Source: Dendrophyllia cribrosa
Taxonomy: Eukaryota; Cnidaria; Anthozoa; Scleractinia; Dendrophylliidae
DNA length: 64,000 bases
Assembly: GCA_024195265.1 (NCBI GenBank)
Contig: JAJLRJ010000008.1
Span: forward strand, 24,975,932 to 25,039,931
Reading direction: 5' to 3'
The notes beneath the pieces were generated by a model. The model had not been told where the DNA came from and ran no database searches. It saw only the letters and a list, made by a program, of their open reading frames with translations. Shown here piece after piece: positions 23,913 through 34,739 of this stretch (the stretch's first letter is position 1; each line of letters opens with the position of its first letter). Both the position numbers and the translations under genes were made by a program.

Positions 23913-24590
23913 GGGTGCGTTCGATTGGCCTTATTCCGGAGTAAGAGTAAACGGAATAACCCCGAATGCCCGTTCGATTGAGTCGCTATTCCGATTCCAG
24001 AATACATGGAATGTATTCCAAGCATTCTGCTCCCTATAATCCAGAATAATGACGTCACTTCGTCCTCGCCTCGCGGCCTTTTTCAAAACAACAAACAAAA
24101 TGGCTACCGCGGGCCAGTAGGAAGCTCAGGACAGTTTCCAAGTTCTATAACAAACTGTTCAAATGTGTCCGCCAAAAGGCGAAAATGGCTGCGGAAGTCT
24201 GACAAATTATAATTTGGTACTACCGTTTCCGCATAACATTCAATGCGAACGGCTTTTCGTCGCTCTGAGCTGATAACAGGTTTATTGGCATAAAACAGGG
24301 GCAGAAACTCTTCTACGACATCTTCCTCCTCTTGCACAGATTCTTCGAGAAATTCTTCAACAAACGCCGCAATACCAGCAACAACGACGTGCAATGTTGC
24401 CACCATGTTGTTGTTGTTACAATGTTACGAAAATTCGTGTTTTCCTACGGTAAACCGCTGTCTGCGTGTTATATCGCGGGCATTATTCCAGAAACGGAAT
24501 AATCGTTTTATTGACCTACGGACGGAATGGCTATTCTGGAATAATCCGGAATATATTCTTATTCCGGAATAGGGTCAATCGAACGCAACC
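23913..24590 (-). mobile_element. PIF/Harbinger-like element, 678 bp, internally deleted
   Basis: Ends GGGTGCGTTCGATTG and CAATCGAACGCAACC, with repeated TTATTCCGG subterminal motifs. On the minus strand, 24,406-24,104 is an open frame of about 100 codons. Its YAETVVPNYNLSDFRSHFRL and DTFEQFV segments resemble the N-terminal part of HARBI1-type nucleases. The catalytic DDE domain is absent. No matching 3-bp flank is visible. Confidence 0.6.
24104..24406 (-). pseudogene. HARBI1-like transposase N-terminal fragment
   Basis: About 100 codons from ATG, starting MVATLHVVVAGIAAF and followed by an acidic stretch. The conserved-looking part is NLSDFRSHFRLLADTFEQ. It ends at a stop well before any catalytic triad. 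Part of the 23,913-24,590 element. Confidence 0.45.
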
Positions 24591-24639
24591 TTAATGTTTG
24601 GTTTTACGAGTCTTCCAGATCTGGTCACATAGCCATGCT

Positions 24640-25215
24640 CCTGTTCCGTTGTAGTCATTCTGGTGGTCTGTGGGAATCCTGTGACTGGGGTTGGCAGAAA
24701 CACGTTAGGGGTTGCATCTTCAGTCAGTACTACTGGTTAGCTGGTTGCTTGAATGGCTCTTCTGCAAGAGCGTTAGAGATAGGTCGACCCTGCTGTAGTC
24801 GTTGGGTGCTCTCCGTGTTGCTGTTCGCAGTGGTATCCAGTTTGAGTTGGGATCGGGTATGGCGATACACGGCTCCAGTTATCTTTGATTGGACTATGTA
24901 AGATCTGGGTGTATGGGCCTGGCTTTGGACTGTTCCTTGCTGCCATGTCTTGGTGTGTGGGTCACGTATGTGTACATGCTGGTCATCATGTAGACTTGCC
25001 CGGGAACTCAAAGTTCTCAAAGTATTAGGGGTGGTCGTGCAGGCTGGTTGTGGCACCTGTAATTTCTGTCGGTGGTAAAAGTTCTTTTATCCGATCTCTT
25101 TCATTACCGCCGAGCAGGGCTTTTTGTACGACTGGGAGGGTGGTTCTGAACTTTCTGTTCAGGAGTTCTGCAGGCCACTTTAGCTGGTGGTCTATTGGGT
25201 TTCCCTATATGACAG
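24640..25215 (-). pseudogene. Ty3/gypsy pol (integrase C-terminus) remnant
   Basis: Read on the minus strand, 25,170-25,050 contains a P-A-E-L-L-N-R-K-F-R-T-T-L-P stretch, the usual post-catalytic motif of gypsy integrases. In a different frame 25,056-24,730 has a VHIRDPHTKTWQQGTV…TPRSYIV stretch typical of their C-terminal domain. The change of frame, plus the lack of the integrase core, RT and LTRs, shows a decayed fragment. Confidence 0.55.
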
Positions 25216-25289
25216 TACTCCGAGGTATGGGAATATACTTCGCTAGCATCATTACCAGGATTACATATTTCACATATACTATTACTACT

Positions 25290-25422
25290 TATTCATTCAT
25301 TCCTTCCTTCCTTCCCTCCTTCCTTCCTTCAATCCATCCATCCATTCATCCATCCATCAGTCAGTCAGTCAGTCAGTCAGTCAGTCAGTCCACGGTCAGT
25401 CAGTCAGTCAGTCAGTCTGATT
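25290..25422 (+). repeat. TTCC / ATCC / GTCA microsatellite cluster
   Basis: Successive runs of CTTCC, CATCCATC and (CAGT)n, the last interrupted once by CACG. It sits about 170 bp upstream of the ATG of kinase copy 2. Confidence 0.9.
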
Positions 25423-25590
25423 ACTGTTTATTGCTTCTCTTCCATTAGATTCCACAGCAAGTACATCAGGATTTGATCAGTAATTATACCTATAGAGCTT
25501 ACGCTAAAAGGAGGATCATTGATAGGTCCTTCCAATCTTGGTCTATTATTCAACTGCAAAAGTAATAGCAAAGAGCAAGAATTGAGCACA

Positions 25591-28213
25591 ATGGGGCAGT
25601 TTTTGACCCATACTTTTTTTGACCTGCATGACCTGCAAAGTCGGTTGGAAAATAACGAAGAAAATAACGAAGAAAGACTGCGATCGATAAGGGAACAGTT
25701 GATCACACTGCAGTTGGTTAACGTGCAAGGCCAATTACCGAGTACGAATGAGCAAGATAAAGATAAAGAAGCCTTACAAGGCACTGAAAAGCAAAGTATG
25801 TTGACAAAGACAAACGAGCAAGAAAGAACATTCCAAAGACAATTAAAAGGGGAAGATACACGTGTCACTGAATTGCCAAGTCTGCCAGAAACAAATGAAC
25901 TAGAAAAAACAACAAGAGAACGACGGCTTGAATTTCAGGTCCAAAAAGAACTGCCAAGAGAAGAAAAACAACGTGTCATTAAACTGCAAAGTCAGCTGGA
26001 AATAAATAAAAAAGAAATAGCAACAATGGGAGAACAACTGAATGGATTTCAAAGCCAAGAAGAGCAATTAAAAGAGGAACAACAACGAGTTACTGAACTG
26101 CAACGTCAATTAGAAGCAAACGAACAAGAATTGACAACGACGAGAAGACAATTAAATAAATATCAAGATCAAATAGAACGATTAAAAGATGAACAACAAC
26201 GAAATACTGAATTGTTATGTTGGTTGGAAACAAATGAGCATGAAATGATAACACTGATGAGAGAACAACTGAATGAATTTCAAGGCCATGAAGAGCAGTT
26301 AAGAGAGGAACAACAACGAGTTACTGACCTGCAACATCAGTTAGAAGCAAACGAGAAAGAATTGACAACGATGAGAGGACAATTAAATGAATATCAAGGT
26401 CAAATAGAACGATTAAAAGAGGAACAACAACGAAATACTGAATTGCAAGGTCGGTTGGAAACAAATGAGCATGAAATGATAACAATGAGAGAACAATTAA
26501 ATGAATTTCAAGGCCAAGAAGAACTATTGAGAGTGGAGCAACAACGAGTTACTGAACTACAAAGTCAGTCGAGAAGACAGGAGCAAGAAATGGCGACAAT
26601 GAGAGATCAATTGGATGGATTTCAAAGTCAAGATGAACGATTGAGAGAGGAACAACAACGAGTTACCGAACTGCAAAGACTGTTAGAAACATACGAACAA
26701 GAAATGACAACAATACGAGACCAGCAGCGTGAGATTGAACAAAACAAAAATCCACGTGACTGGGTCATTTATCGGTATGAAATTCTCAAAACTCAAGAGC
26801 TTGGGAGAGGGGCGTGGGGGATTGTATACCGGGGGAAATTTAATGGTTGTGATGTAGCTGTAAAAGAAATGCACGAAGCTCTGATTGATTCTGATCACAA
26901 CCGGTATTTATTTGAGCGAGAAGTGGAAATTGCTTCAAGATGTCGCCATCCTTGCTTGTTGCAGTTTATTGGAGCAACTTCTGACGAAAGACCATTGCTG
27001 GTAACTGAGATTATGGAATACAGTTTAAGGGAAAGGCTGTATAATGCAAGCGAGAAAACTCTCTCTACAGAGGAAGTGTCTGTTATCTCATTGGACGTGG
27101 CTCGAGCGCTTAATTATCTGCACCAGAAACCCGAACCCATCATCCATCATGACATCAGTAGTGCTAACGTGTTGCTATGGCAACAGGGAGACCAATGGAG
27201 AGCCAAAGTGTCGGATTATGGCACCGCTAATTTTGTCCGTCAGAGTAATATAAACTACGCAGGCGCTGTGATCTACTGTGCACCCGAGTCCCTGAATGAA
27301 GACCCGGGTCAACCAATTAGTTGCAAGGTTAGTACACTGACTATTTTAATTTGGGAAGATCTCCGTTAGGGCTAAACAAATCACCGGTAGTTTTCCTAGT
27401 TGGACACCCAAGAAAAACTGTTCAATTTCGTATTGTACTTCAGAATTTTTTTAAAACACTGGCCATTCTTGAGTATTATTTCATATATGATGGCTTCTAA
27501 AGCCAATTAGGAGCCCAACTAAAGCGATTTGAAAAACTGTAGTTACCTTTCCCTCGACCTCAAAAACTTCTTCATGACCAAAATTCTAGGATTTCTTTGT
27601 TTTCCTCCCGACGGCTTTTGCCTGTAACGATGTTAGATGGAATGTCATCGGATATCGGTAAAGTAGTCGCTCTGTAATTTGTGTCGCCGCAAAGTTGAAT
27701 TTAAATGTTAAATTACTAAGAAATTTTATTTGGACATGCCCAATGATGTTACTAGTTGATAGCACAACCTGGCCTGTGTCACAGCTTTATTTAATATATG
27801 CATTTAGGCAAGCTACTTGTTAATGAAAATGTGTTATATGTAATAGTTGGAGATCGTGACTGATGACGCCATGAATTTTGAATGACAGGCACTATTCATG
27901 TTTGTATCTATGTGTGACCACACTTGTGACTTTATTACTTTGTGAATAAAATTGGATATACATGACAAGTCACTTAAATATTGTTTTTCTTAATTAGGTT
28001 GATGTGTACAGTTTTGGTGTTCTCCTGTGTGAAATGTGCATCACACAACAACCAGACCCCCAGCAGCGTGAAAATCAAATAGCCCGGATGAGAAACCGCA
28101 AGTTTCAAAATCTCGTGAGACGCTGTGTAACTAGAGAGCCTTGGGAGAGACCAAATATCGAATCGGTTATTGTAGAACTGGAGAAGCCAGCTCTGTCATG
28201 TTCATGTTCATGA
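25591..28213 (+). CDS. Coiled-coil TKL-like protein kinase, copy 2 (intact)
   Basis: Exon 1 25,591-27,327 and exon 2 27,998-28,213 join in phase 0 to give about 650 residues. I chose ATG 25,591 because the MGQFLT start matches copy 3 (MGQLLT). G2 and T6 fit an N-myristoylation start, which would tether the protein to membrane. Residues ~20-385 are a heptad coiled coil built from ~35-residue repeats (QLNEFQGQEEQL / EEQQRVTELQ / LEANEQEL). The kinase domain (~400-640) has LGRGAWGIVYRG, V-A-V-K, FEREVE, an H-H-D catalytic loop (IIHHDISSANVLL, His replacing Arg of HRD), D-Y-G, A-P-E-S, VDVYSFG and WERPN. Catalytic Lys and Asp are present, so activity is possible. The nearest broad family is TKL. 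Substrate and pathway are not deducible. It is the only array member without a disruption. Confidence 0.85.
26040..26720 (+). repeat. Internal coding tandem repeat (coiled coil of kinase copy 2)
   Basis: About six units of ~100-105 bp, each encoding ~35 residues. They alternate between an EFQGQEEQL…QQRVTEL type and an EYQGQIERL…QQRNTEL type, so the higher-order unit is ~70 residues. This suggests growth by unequal exchange inside the exon. Confidence 0.75.
27328..27997 (+). other. Intron of kinase copy 2
   Basis: Donor TGCAAG|GTTAGT, acceptor CTTAATTAG|GTTGAT. No element recognised inside. Confidence 0.85.
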
Positions 28214-29087
28214 TGCGGTATGCTCCTTTTCAGGATCTTGTCAAAAACCTTGAAAATATGAGGAAAGTGTGGCTGGGGGAAAGGATAAGAGAGAGGGTCA
28301 CTGCCACGTAAAAATGCATTAGAGAGGTGCTCGTTGGACAATTGTAGAATAACCCTAAGGTTATGTTTATATTGTTCCGGTACACTTCGGATCCGTGCAG
28401 GTTGTGTACCTGCTCATATTAATAAATTAATTAGTATTAATTATTATTAAATTATTTGTTACTATTAAGTAATCATATTAATTCTCCATATTGACTGAAA
28501 TAATATAACAAAAAGAATCAAAAAGTTTTCGCCCGTTTTTACCTAGTTTCAATTGAAGATTCGATAAGCCAGTTTCGATATATGTATAATTCTAACTTGG
28601 CCCCGAAGTTTTCGGGGACCTTGGGGGAATAAAACAAAATATATTATATATTTAATATATTATATATTAAGTACGAATTTTAATATATCTAAATTGGCCT
28701 AAGGTCTCGTGAATGTTTGGAGTAGATTTTTGTGACGAGGAATAGTGACGAATTCCTTTTTTCTGCAGCGAGCAAGTGGCTAAGAGCTTTTCACAGATCA
28801 GTCAGTGTATTTTCCCGCCAATTCTCTTCTTTATTTACTTTCACAGTCAACGCCAAAAGTGAGGCAAAATCTATCGTCACAACATTAATAAAAGTAGGCA
28901 AATCATATTTTGCTCATGCACTTAAAATAACAAAGTCACGCCAAAAAAATCTAGTTACCGAGAGTTAATCAGCGTAACTTTATTTAACTTATTTTGTTTT
29001 ATTCTATCAACTCGCGGTGGAATGCGCTCCGACCAAATTGGGGAAAATTTGCTGGTTTTTTTTTTTCAACAAATTAGGGGTAAAACT
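28214..29087. other. 3' flank and AT-rich stretch
   Basis: 28,620-28,690 is a run of ATATATTA palindromes. 28,590-28,640 (CTTGGCCCCGAAG…GGGGGAATAAAACAAAA) resembles 37,365-37,400. No gene. Confidence 0.4.
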
Positions 29088-29290
29088 AGCCTGATTCTCA
29101 GACGACTGTGGTTGAGGTTGTTAAACGTTTTTTCGTTATCAGGAATTTAACAAACGGCACTGAACGCACTCTGATTGGTCGAATAATTAACGGTCAGATG
29201 TCGTCAAGAACAAGTCCTTAAACAAAGGACATCAGATGGGGAGAGGAGGGAGTGAGTACGAGCGACCTTGGACCGTCTGAGAGTCAGGCT
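29088..29290. mobile_element. MITE AGCCTGATTCTC, full copy (203 bp)
   Basis: Ends AGCCTGATTCTCAGAC and GTCTGAGAGTCAGGCT. The right subterminal block GGAGTGAGTACGAGCGACC is shared with a 66-bp derivative at 60,098-60,163. Confidence 0.8.
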
Positions 29291-29328
29291 GGGGCAAAAC
29301 CATAACCAAAAATGACTTGACTCGTGCG

Positions 29329-29540
29329 TTTTACCGCACTTGGCACTGGTTGTATGTTTTCGCGCGCTTGACACTGGTTGCATTTTTTCCTGCGCTTGAC
29401 ACTGGTGGCATGTTTTCCCGCGCTTGACACAAGTTGTATTGTTTTCCCGCGCTTGACACTGGTTGCATGTTTTTCCGCGCTTGACACTGGTTGTATGTTT
29501 TCCCGCGCTTGACACTGGTTGTATATTTTCCCGCGCTTGT
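29329..29540 (+). repeat. 28-bp minisatellite, about 7 units
   Basis: Unit TGTTTTCCCGCGCTTGACAC + TGGTTGTA with one to four substitutions per copy. The open frame across it on the minus strand reflects the repeat, not a gene. Confidence 0.9.
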
Positions 29541-30106
29541 TTCAATTTTTTCCTTGAGTTCTGATTGGTTGATTTCGCTATTTATATATGTATGTTGTAA
29601 TTGATCAGGGTAATTGGCTCCTGTCAGATGTCATTAATTCAATTTTGGTTTGCCTACTCTTAGTCTAGTTTAGTTTTTACCTAAGTTATTGTTAGATCTC
29701 TCCAAATGCGAGAATATATAAATGAGTCGCTTATGTTATTTAGCTGGTAGAAAACAAGAGAGGGTGTTTTAATATCTCGTACATTTTAATAAAGAGAACC
29801 GCAGGAAAGTGCTGCTAAATAAACTTCAGATGAATGTTTACACGGGAATTTTTTCTATGCGTGTTATCTCCAAAACAAAGTCGGTGAGCCCCTTCTTTTT
29901 TTCGCATTTGTGACAAGGTGATTTATAATATGGCTGTGATAATCTGAATTGTAGAAGATTTTAGCGCGAACTTACTTTGTGCGCCCGCGTTGCTTTCAGT
30001 CAAAATAAGTTTCCATCCCAACACAAATGCATTAAACAATGAATATTACCTTGTGAATAAAATTGGATTTACATGACTAGCCACTGAAAAGTTAGTTTTT
30101 AATTAG
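29541..30106. other. Spacer; its right part duplicates the intron end of kinase copy 2
   Basis: 30,045-30,106 (TTGTGAATAAAATTGGATTTACATGACTAG…TTTTTAATTAG) matches 27,940-27,997 closely. The rest is unassigned. Confidence 0.6.
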
Positions 30107-30340
30107 GTTGATGTGTACAGTTTTGGTGTTCTCCTGTGTGAAATGTGCATCAAATACCAACCAGACCCCCAGCAGCTTGAAAATCAATAGCCCAGATGAG
30201 AAACCGCAAGTTTCAAAATCTCATGAGACGCTGTGTGACTAGAGAGTCTTGGAAGAGACCAAATATGGAATCGGTTATTGAAGCACTGGGGAAGCCCGAG
30301 GTAGAGAAAACTGGACTGGCCCGAGCATTTCCCCTATAGA
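30107..30340 (+). pseudogene. Orphan last exon of the kinase family
   Basis: Begins after a normal TTTTTAATTAG acceptor with GTTGATGTGTACAGTTTTGG and encodes VDVYSFGVLLCEMCIKYQPDP. One base is missing relative to copy 2 within GAAAATCAA(A)TAGCCC, giving an in-frame TAG at once. Homology continues to the WKRPN-like and E-A-L-G-K-P-E segment. No N-lobe exon precedes it, so it is a tandem copy of copy 2's 3' exon. If spliced to copy 2's first exon it would truncate the C-lobe. Confidence 0.8.
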
Positions 30341-31905
30341 GTCCTAAACTGTGACGTAACAAATACTTGTGAAATTGTGAAATTATGGGATATGATGCGA
30401 CATTCCGACCCTTCATCTCGACCCTCTGCTAAGAAGAAGAAGAAGAAGAAGAAGAAGGTGGAGAAGGTGAGAAAGTTGATTTTTACATAACCAAGTATTT
30501 CGACCTGATTGTGCCCGACGCGAAACCCAGTGTCGCGTCAACCATATTTTCATAATGTTTGTTTAACCTCATAGTTTTCAACCTTTCAATTGTTTTTGCA
30601 AAATAATTTTCCCAAAATTTACTTAAGCAAGTGATGAAGTCAATGACCACATCGCTTTATCAAACCAGTTGAAAGTTTCCATTCGTTGTGTATCATTTGA
30701 TTTCAAGGTGGAAGACTGTATATCGTGCCTCGTCCTCAGGACTTTCTCCAGTTTCAAAATGGTGACGTCACACCGGATGAAAAGGCGTTTTCGGAGATTA
30801 TTTCTAGCGATTCAGGGTGGCTGTGTTTGTTTTATGCCCGGGGAGGGGAGGGGGGGGGGGGGGGGGGGTACTCTGCAAATATTTGAGTGGGGGTGTGCCG
30901 CTGGGACTCTGAGACCCTTAGCTTATATTAGACCATTTTAACGGCATTTTGCAACCCTATTCTAGACTAAACACCGAAAAACCCTACCCTATCCTAGACC
31001 TATTCCAGACTCGCTATTTTCCAGAAACTCGTTCATTATCACAGTTATTAGTTAACAAGGGTCAGTAAAAATGCCGTACTGCCCCGCCGTACCGATTTTT
31101 AAATGCCATTTGCCAGTAAACCTTGTCCAGACGAAAGGAATGCATTTCATCATGTTTTACGCGACAAAATACGCCAGGATTTTTGGCAGCGTTGTCCAAC
31201 GGTTTCTACACCCACCATTTTGATCACGGAGAAGCAGGGGGGACCAGGGGGAAGCAGGGGGAAGCAGGGGGAAGTACGGAGAAGCAGGGGGAAGCAGGGG
31301 TGGTGCAGTGCCGGCGTGTTACATCGATGAAATCGACCATCGGAAATCCAATCGATCAACCGATATCAATTGATAGCATTAGTTAATTGATATCGATTGA
31401 TATCAGCGGCCAATCGATGATCAAACGATCACAAAAACTTTACCGCAAGTTATCGATTTTCATCGATTGTTGCGTGTTTCCCAGAGCTCGTGAAACAAAA
31501 TTTCGAACAAAATGTCTGGTCAAGACACGCCGCAATATCGCGAGCATGGCGATCAGCACGTTGTATTTGATGTTTAATTTCATTTACAACTGTTCTGTTA
31601 TCGAAATAAAATCATTTCATTGCTGATTCGGAGCGTCAATATGGATTTAATTAAATCTTCCACATGAATAAAATGCAATACCAGTGACAATCGGGACAGG
31701 ACAATCGGGACGGGACAGTGTCCTTATCTCCCTATAACCTCGTATAAGGAAGTTTCTGAATGTTTTCGAATAGACTGTTCCATGATTCAGTACAGCTATC
31801 GATTACAGTCAGATTTCTCTCGTTCTTTAGCTACTTTTAAGGTCCTTTCGAGAAAACAACACAACTAAAGCAACCTTAGAAGTAGTTATCTATAAATGCA
31901 GTACT
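30341..31905. other. Gene-free stretch with simple repeats
   Basis: (GAA)n at 30,432-30,460, a run of 19 G at 30,850-30,868, AGGGGGAAGC repeats at 31,235-31,300, and a cluster of ATCGAT/ATATCGAT palindromes at 31,320-31,470. No supported gene. Confidence 0.45.
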
Positions 31906-32949
31906 ATGGGACAGCTTTTGACTGCTATCTTGCTTGGACATCAAGATGCTGACTTGGAAAGTAGTCAGTTGAACTGCAATTTCGCTGAAACAGTCGCTGA
32001 ACTGCAACATCGGTTAGAAACAAATGAACAAGAATTGGTAACATCGAGACAGAGAGTGGCTCATCTGCAATGTCGATTAGAAACAAATGAACAAGAATTA
32101 ATAACATCGAGACAGACAGTGACAACTTTGAGAACACGATACCTAGAAGAAGTGACAACAAGGGAACAGTTTGGAGAGATGTTAAGATCAAACGAGCTTG
32201 AAATGAAAAGGATGAGTGATTGTTGTAATCATGGGTCATGAAGCGGAATGAAATTCAAATCATGACAGACCAAAAGCTCGGGGAAGGAGCGTGGGGAATT
32301 GTTTACCGTGGGACATTTCATGGCTGTGATGTTGCCGTAAAGGAAATGCACCCTAACATTATGTCTGATCACAACAGGCATTTGTTTGAGCGAGAAGTGG
32401 ACATGGCTTCAAGATGCCGCCATCCTTGCCTGTTGCTGTTTATTGGAGCAACGACTGAGGAAAGACCGTTACTGGTAACTGAGATCATGGAATGCAGTTT
32501 AAGGGCAAGGCTGTATAATACAGGCAAGCAAACCCTCTCGTCAGCGGAAGACCTTTCTAGCGAAGAAGTTTGTGTTATCTCATTGGATGTTGCTCGAGCG
32601 CTTAATTATCTGCACCAGAAATCCGAACCCATCATCCATCATAACATCAGTAGTGCTAACGTGTTGCTATGGCAACAGGGCGAGCAATGGAGAGCTAAAG
32701 TGTCGGATTATGGCACTGCTAATTTTGTACGTCAGAGCAATATAAACTACGCAGGCGCTGTGATCTACTATGCACCAGAGTCCCTGAATGAAGACCCGGA
32801 TCAACCAATTAGCTGCAAGGTTAGTACCACCGATCTCGACAAAGTTGTATTTTGGAAAGATTCCCTTTTTTATTTTGATATAACGGTACATACTTATAAT
32901 AGATCATTCTTCGCATGATACTGAAATACGTGAAGCCAGGGAATCACAT

Positions 32950-33670
32950 CTCACAGATAAAGCTGAACTCCCCGATAAGGGGGGGAGAACTCCCACATGA
33001 AACTGACGGGGTGTGATTGTCGAAAATTTTGAAAGGAACCCCTATATATATATATGAATATTTACATAGATAGATGGTCAATTGTAAGTTCGTAATATAC
33101 CCGGTGATAGTGAATATCAGTATGAATGTAACTGTATGAAAATGATATTTGAACTGCGGATAAACATGAGTGAAATTTGTGATCCTCGCAGTGTGCTCTG
33201 TCACCATTTTTAGCGTTACTTTAAAAAGCCAAAATACATCAGTGAAATTCCAAAAATAAGAATCCAGTTTTGTTTAAAATTATTCTACTAGTGCTCTAAA
33301 AGTAAAAATAAGTGTCTTGGGCTGCAGATGGCCAGGATAGAAATGGATTGCATCTTGAAAAAATTGGGCCAATTTTTTCAAGTTTATCGCTTGTATCTTA
33401 GAAAATTCGCTAAAACTCCGATTATGGTTTATTTTCTTTGCTAAAATTCACTTGATATCTTCCTGTTAGTGTTCTTTAAGCATTTCGTGTACGACAAAGG
33501 TACTTAGTTTTAATTGGCAACGGTTTTGACCCGAAAACCTCAAAATCACCATGACATAGCTCCTTTAAGCAGTTGAAAAAGCAACCTGGAAAAAATTCAG
33601 GCTTGAACGGGATTCGAGCCCATGACCTTGCGATACCGGTGCAATGCTCTATCCACTGAGCTATCAAGCC
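32950..33670 (-). mobile_element. tRNA-headed SINE-like repeat (minus strand)
   Basis: The head at 33,670-33,600 is tRNA-like (GGCTTGATAGCTCAGTGG…TTCGA..CCC, ending TCAAGCC). The body follows: CTGAATTTTTTCCAGG, GGAGCTATGTCATGG…TTTTGAGG, then GCCAAGACACTT-type sequence to ~33,290. It continues into a CTGCGAGGATCAC tail near 33,190 and a TTCCTTTCAAAATTTTCGAC segment near 33,030. The body recurs at 35,567-35,945 and 50,545-50,770. Confidence 0.65.
33600..33670 (-). other. tRNA-like SINE head, not a canonical tRNA
   Basis: 71 nt. A perfect 7-bp acceptor pair GGCTTGA/TCAAGCC, D-arm GCTC…GAGC, T-loop TTCGA-type box. The anticodon loop reads CCGGTAT, so position 33 is C rather than the near-invariant U, and the loop-closing pair is A-C. 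Nominal anticodon GGT. Confidence 0.6.
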
Positions 33671-34071
33671 ACATGGATAGATGGAACCTCTATTATAATA
33701 TATACCATGTAACCCGTTTTGTAGGTATAGCTCATATTAATTAATTGACCTCTTTGAAGCCTAAAAGCATAAGACAGCGATGTTGTTTTTTCTGTACCGT
33801 AAGAACGTAAGAAGAAGACTAAAACGATATTCATAACATTTGTCACTGAAATTGCGTTTTTCTTAATTAGGTTGATGTGTACAGTTTTGGTGTTCTGCTC
33901 TGTGAAATGTGCATCAGGCAAGAACCAGAACCTGACCGGCGTGAATTGCAAATAGCTCAGATAAAGACTCACAAGTTTCAAAACCTTGTGATATGGTGTT
34001 TACAGAGAGACCCTTGGGAGAGGCCAGATATGGAGTTAGTTATTAAAGAATTGGAGAGGTCCGAAGTTTAG

Positions 34072-34244
34072 TTCAAGAAAACCTGGAGTTGTTCCGTGAA
34101 GTAATGGATCTGGAGTGTGCCCAAAGGATTGCATGGAAGTAGTACAATGACCTATCAAATATCAGATCAAGACAAGTCTCAAACTCTGAATAGGCATTCA
34201 CATTGAATCACACTCTGGTACTAACACTGAGCTATTGCCTTTCC
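34072..34244. other. 3' flank of kinase copy 3
   Basis: No feature before the MITE. Homology to the 3' flank of copy 1 resumes after the MITE (34,500-34,730), so the MITE may have inserted into the duplicated flank. Confidence 0.4.
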
Positions 34245-34479
34245 GGGCGTGCGTTTCTTAAAACTCCCTAAGACTTTTCGCGCCCGAAAAGTCATTTTAG
34301 GTGCAGGCTGTTTACCAACTTAACAGAGATTCAATTTTCGTTTGTTTTGAAAGCTACGTTGACGAGGAACTTTGCACTGGTTTTCAGGCTAAAAACTCCA
34401 CCGCCACTTGAAACAAATTGCAATTCAAAAATAGCTTTCGGGCCCGAAAATTATTCGGGAGTTTTGAGAAACGCACGCC
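34245..34479. mobile_element. MITE with CGTGCGTTTCT ends, copy 2
   Basis: GGCGTGCGTTTCTTAAAACTCCC pairs with GGGAGTTTTGAGAAACGCACGCC. Subterminal TTTTCG.GCCCGAAAA blocks match the family at 9,547-9,781. Confidence 0.75.
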
Positions 34480-34739
34480 AGGACATTGTCACTCAACCTT
34501 GAGGGTGTGACAAAACAGCTATCTATTACCTAAATGAGTAACAAAGCTCTGTGAGACTAATTACATTCGAACTAGAACCTGTACTAACTTTCATATTCTC
34601 ACAAAGCTACCACTTTTGCATTGTCCCTTCTGATTGATATTGTATTACATTCTAACTATTGTAGTTATTGCAACTTCCGTGTTTAGAACCCGAATTCACG
34701 ACTGGGAAGAGCCAAGTGAATACCATCCTACTTAACTTA

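Larger units (their letters stand above)
32820..33870 (+). other. Intron of kinase copy 3, carrying a SINE-like insertion
   Basis: Donor TGCAAG|GTTAGT, acceptor CTTAATTAG|GTTGAT. It is larger than the other introns because a tRNA-headed repeat lies inside on the minus strand. Confidence 0.8.
31906..34071 (+). pseudogene. Coiled-coil TKL-like kinase, copy 3 (frameshift, catalytic Asp to Asn)
   Basis: Exon 1 31,906-32,819 and exon 2 33,871-34,071. It starts MGQLLTAILLG, again an N-myristoylation-type start, followed by a short coil (about 90 residues) with two LETNEQEL repeats. The coil frame ends at TGA 32,239-32,241, while the kinase reads in another frame from about 32,232 (WVMKRNEIQIM). 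One base appears missing at about 32,229-32,231. The kinase has LGEGAWGIVYRG, V-A-V-K, FERE, D-Y-G and VDVYSFG, but its catalytic loop reads IIHHNISSANVLL, with Asn for the proton-acceptor Asp. If translated it should be a pseudokinase. ATG 32,238 could start a kinase-only protein. Confidence 0.7.

Noticed and set aside
29329..29540. Possible CRISPR-like array, also the array at 59,841-60,088
   Set aside because: Units are contiguous with no unique spacers, and the genome is eukaryotic.
29204..29545. 113-codon minus-strand frame with repeated NQCQAREN-like units
   Set aside because: It is the 28-bp minisatellite read through. No domain, and the period is not a multiple of three.
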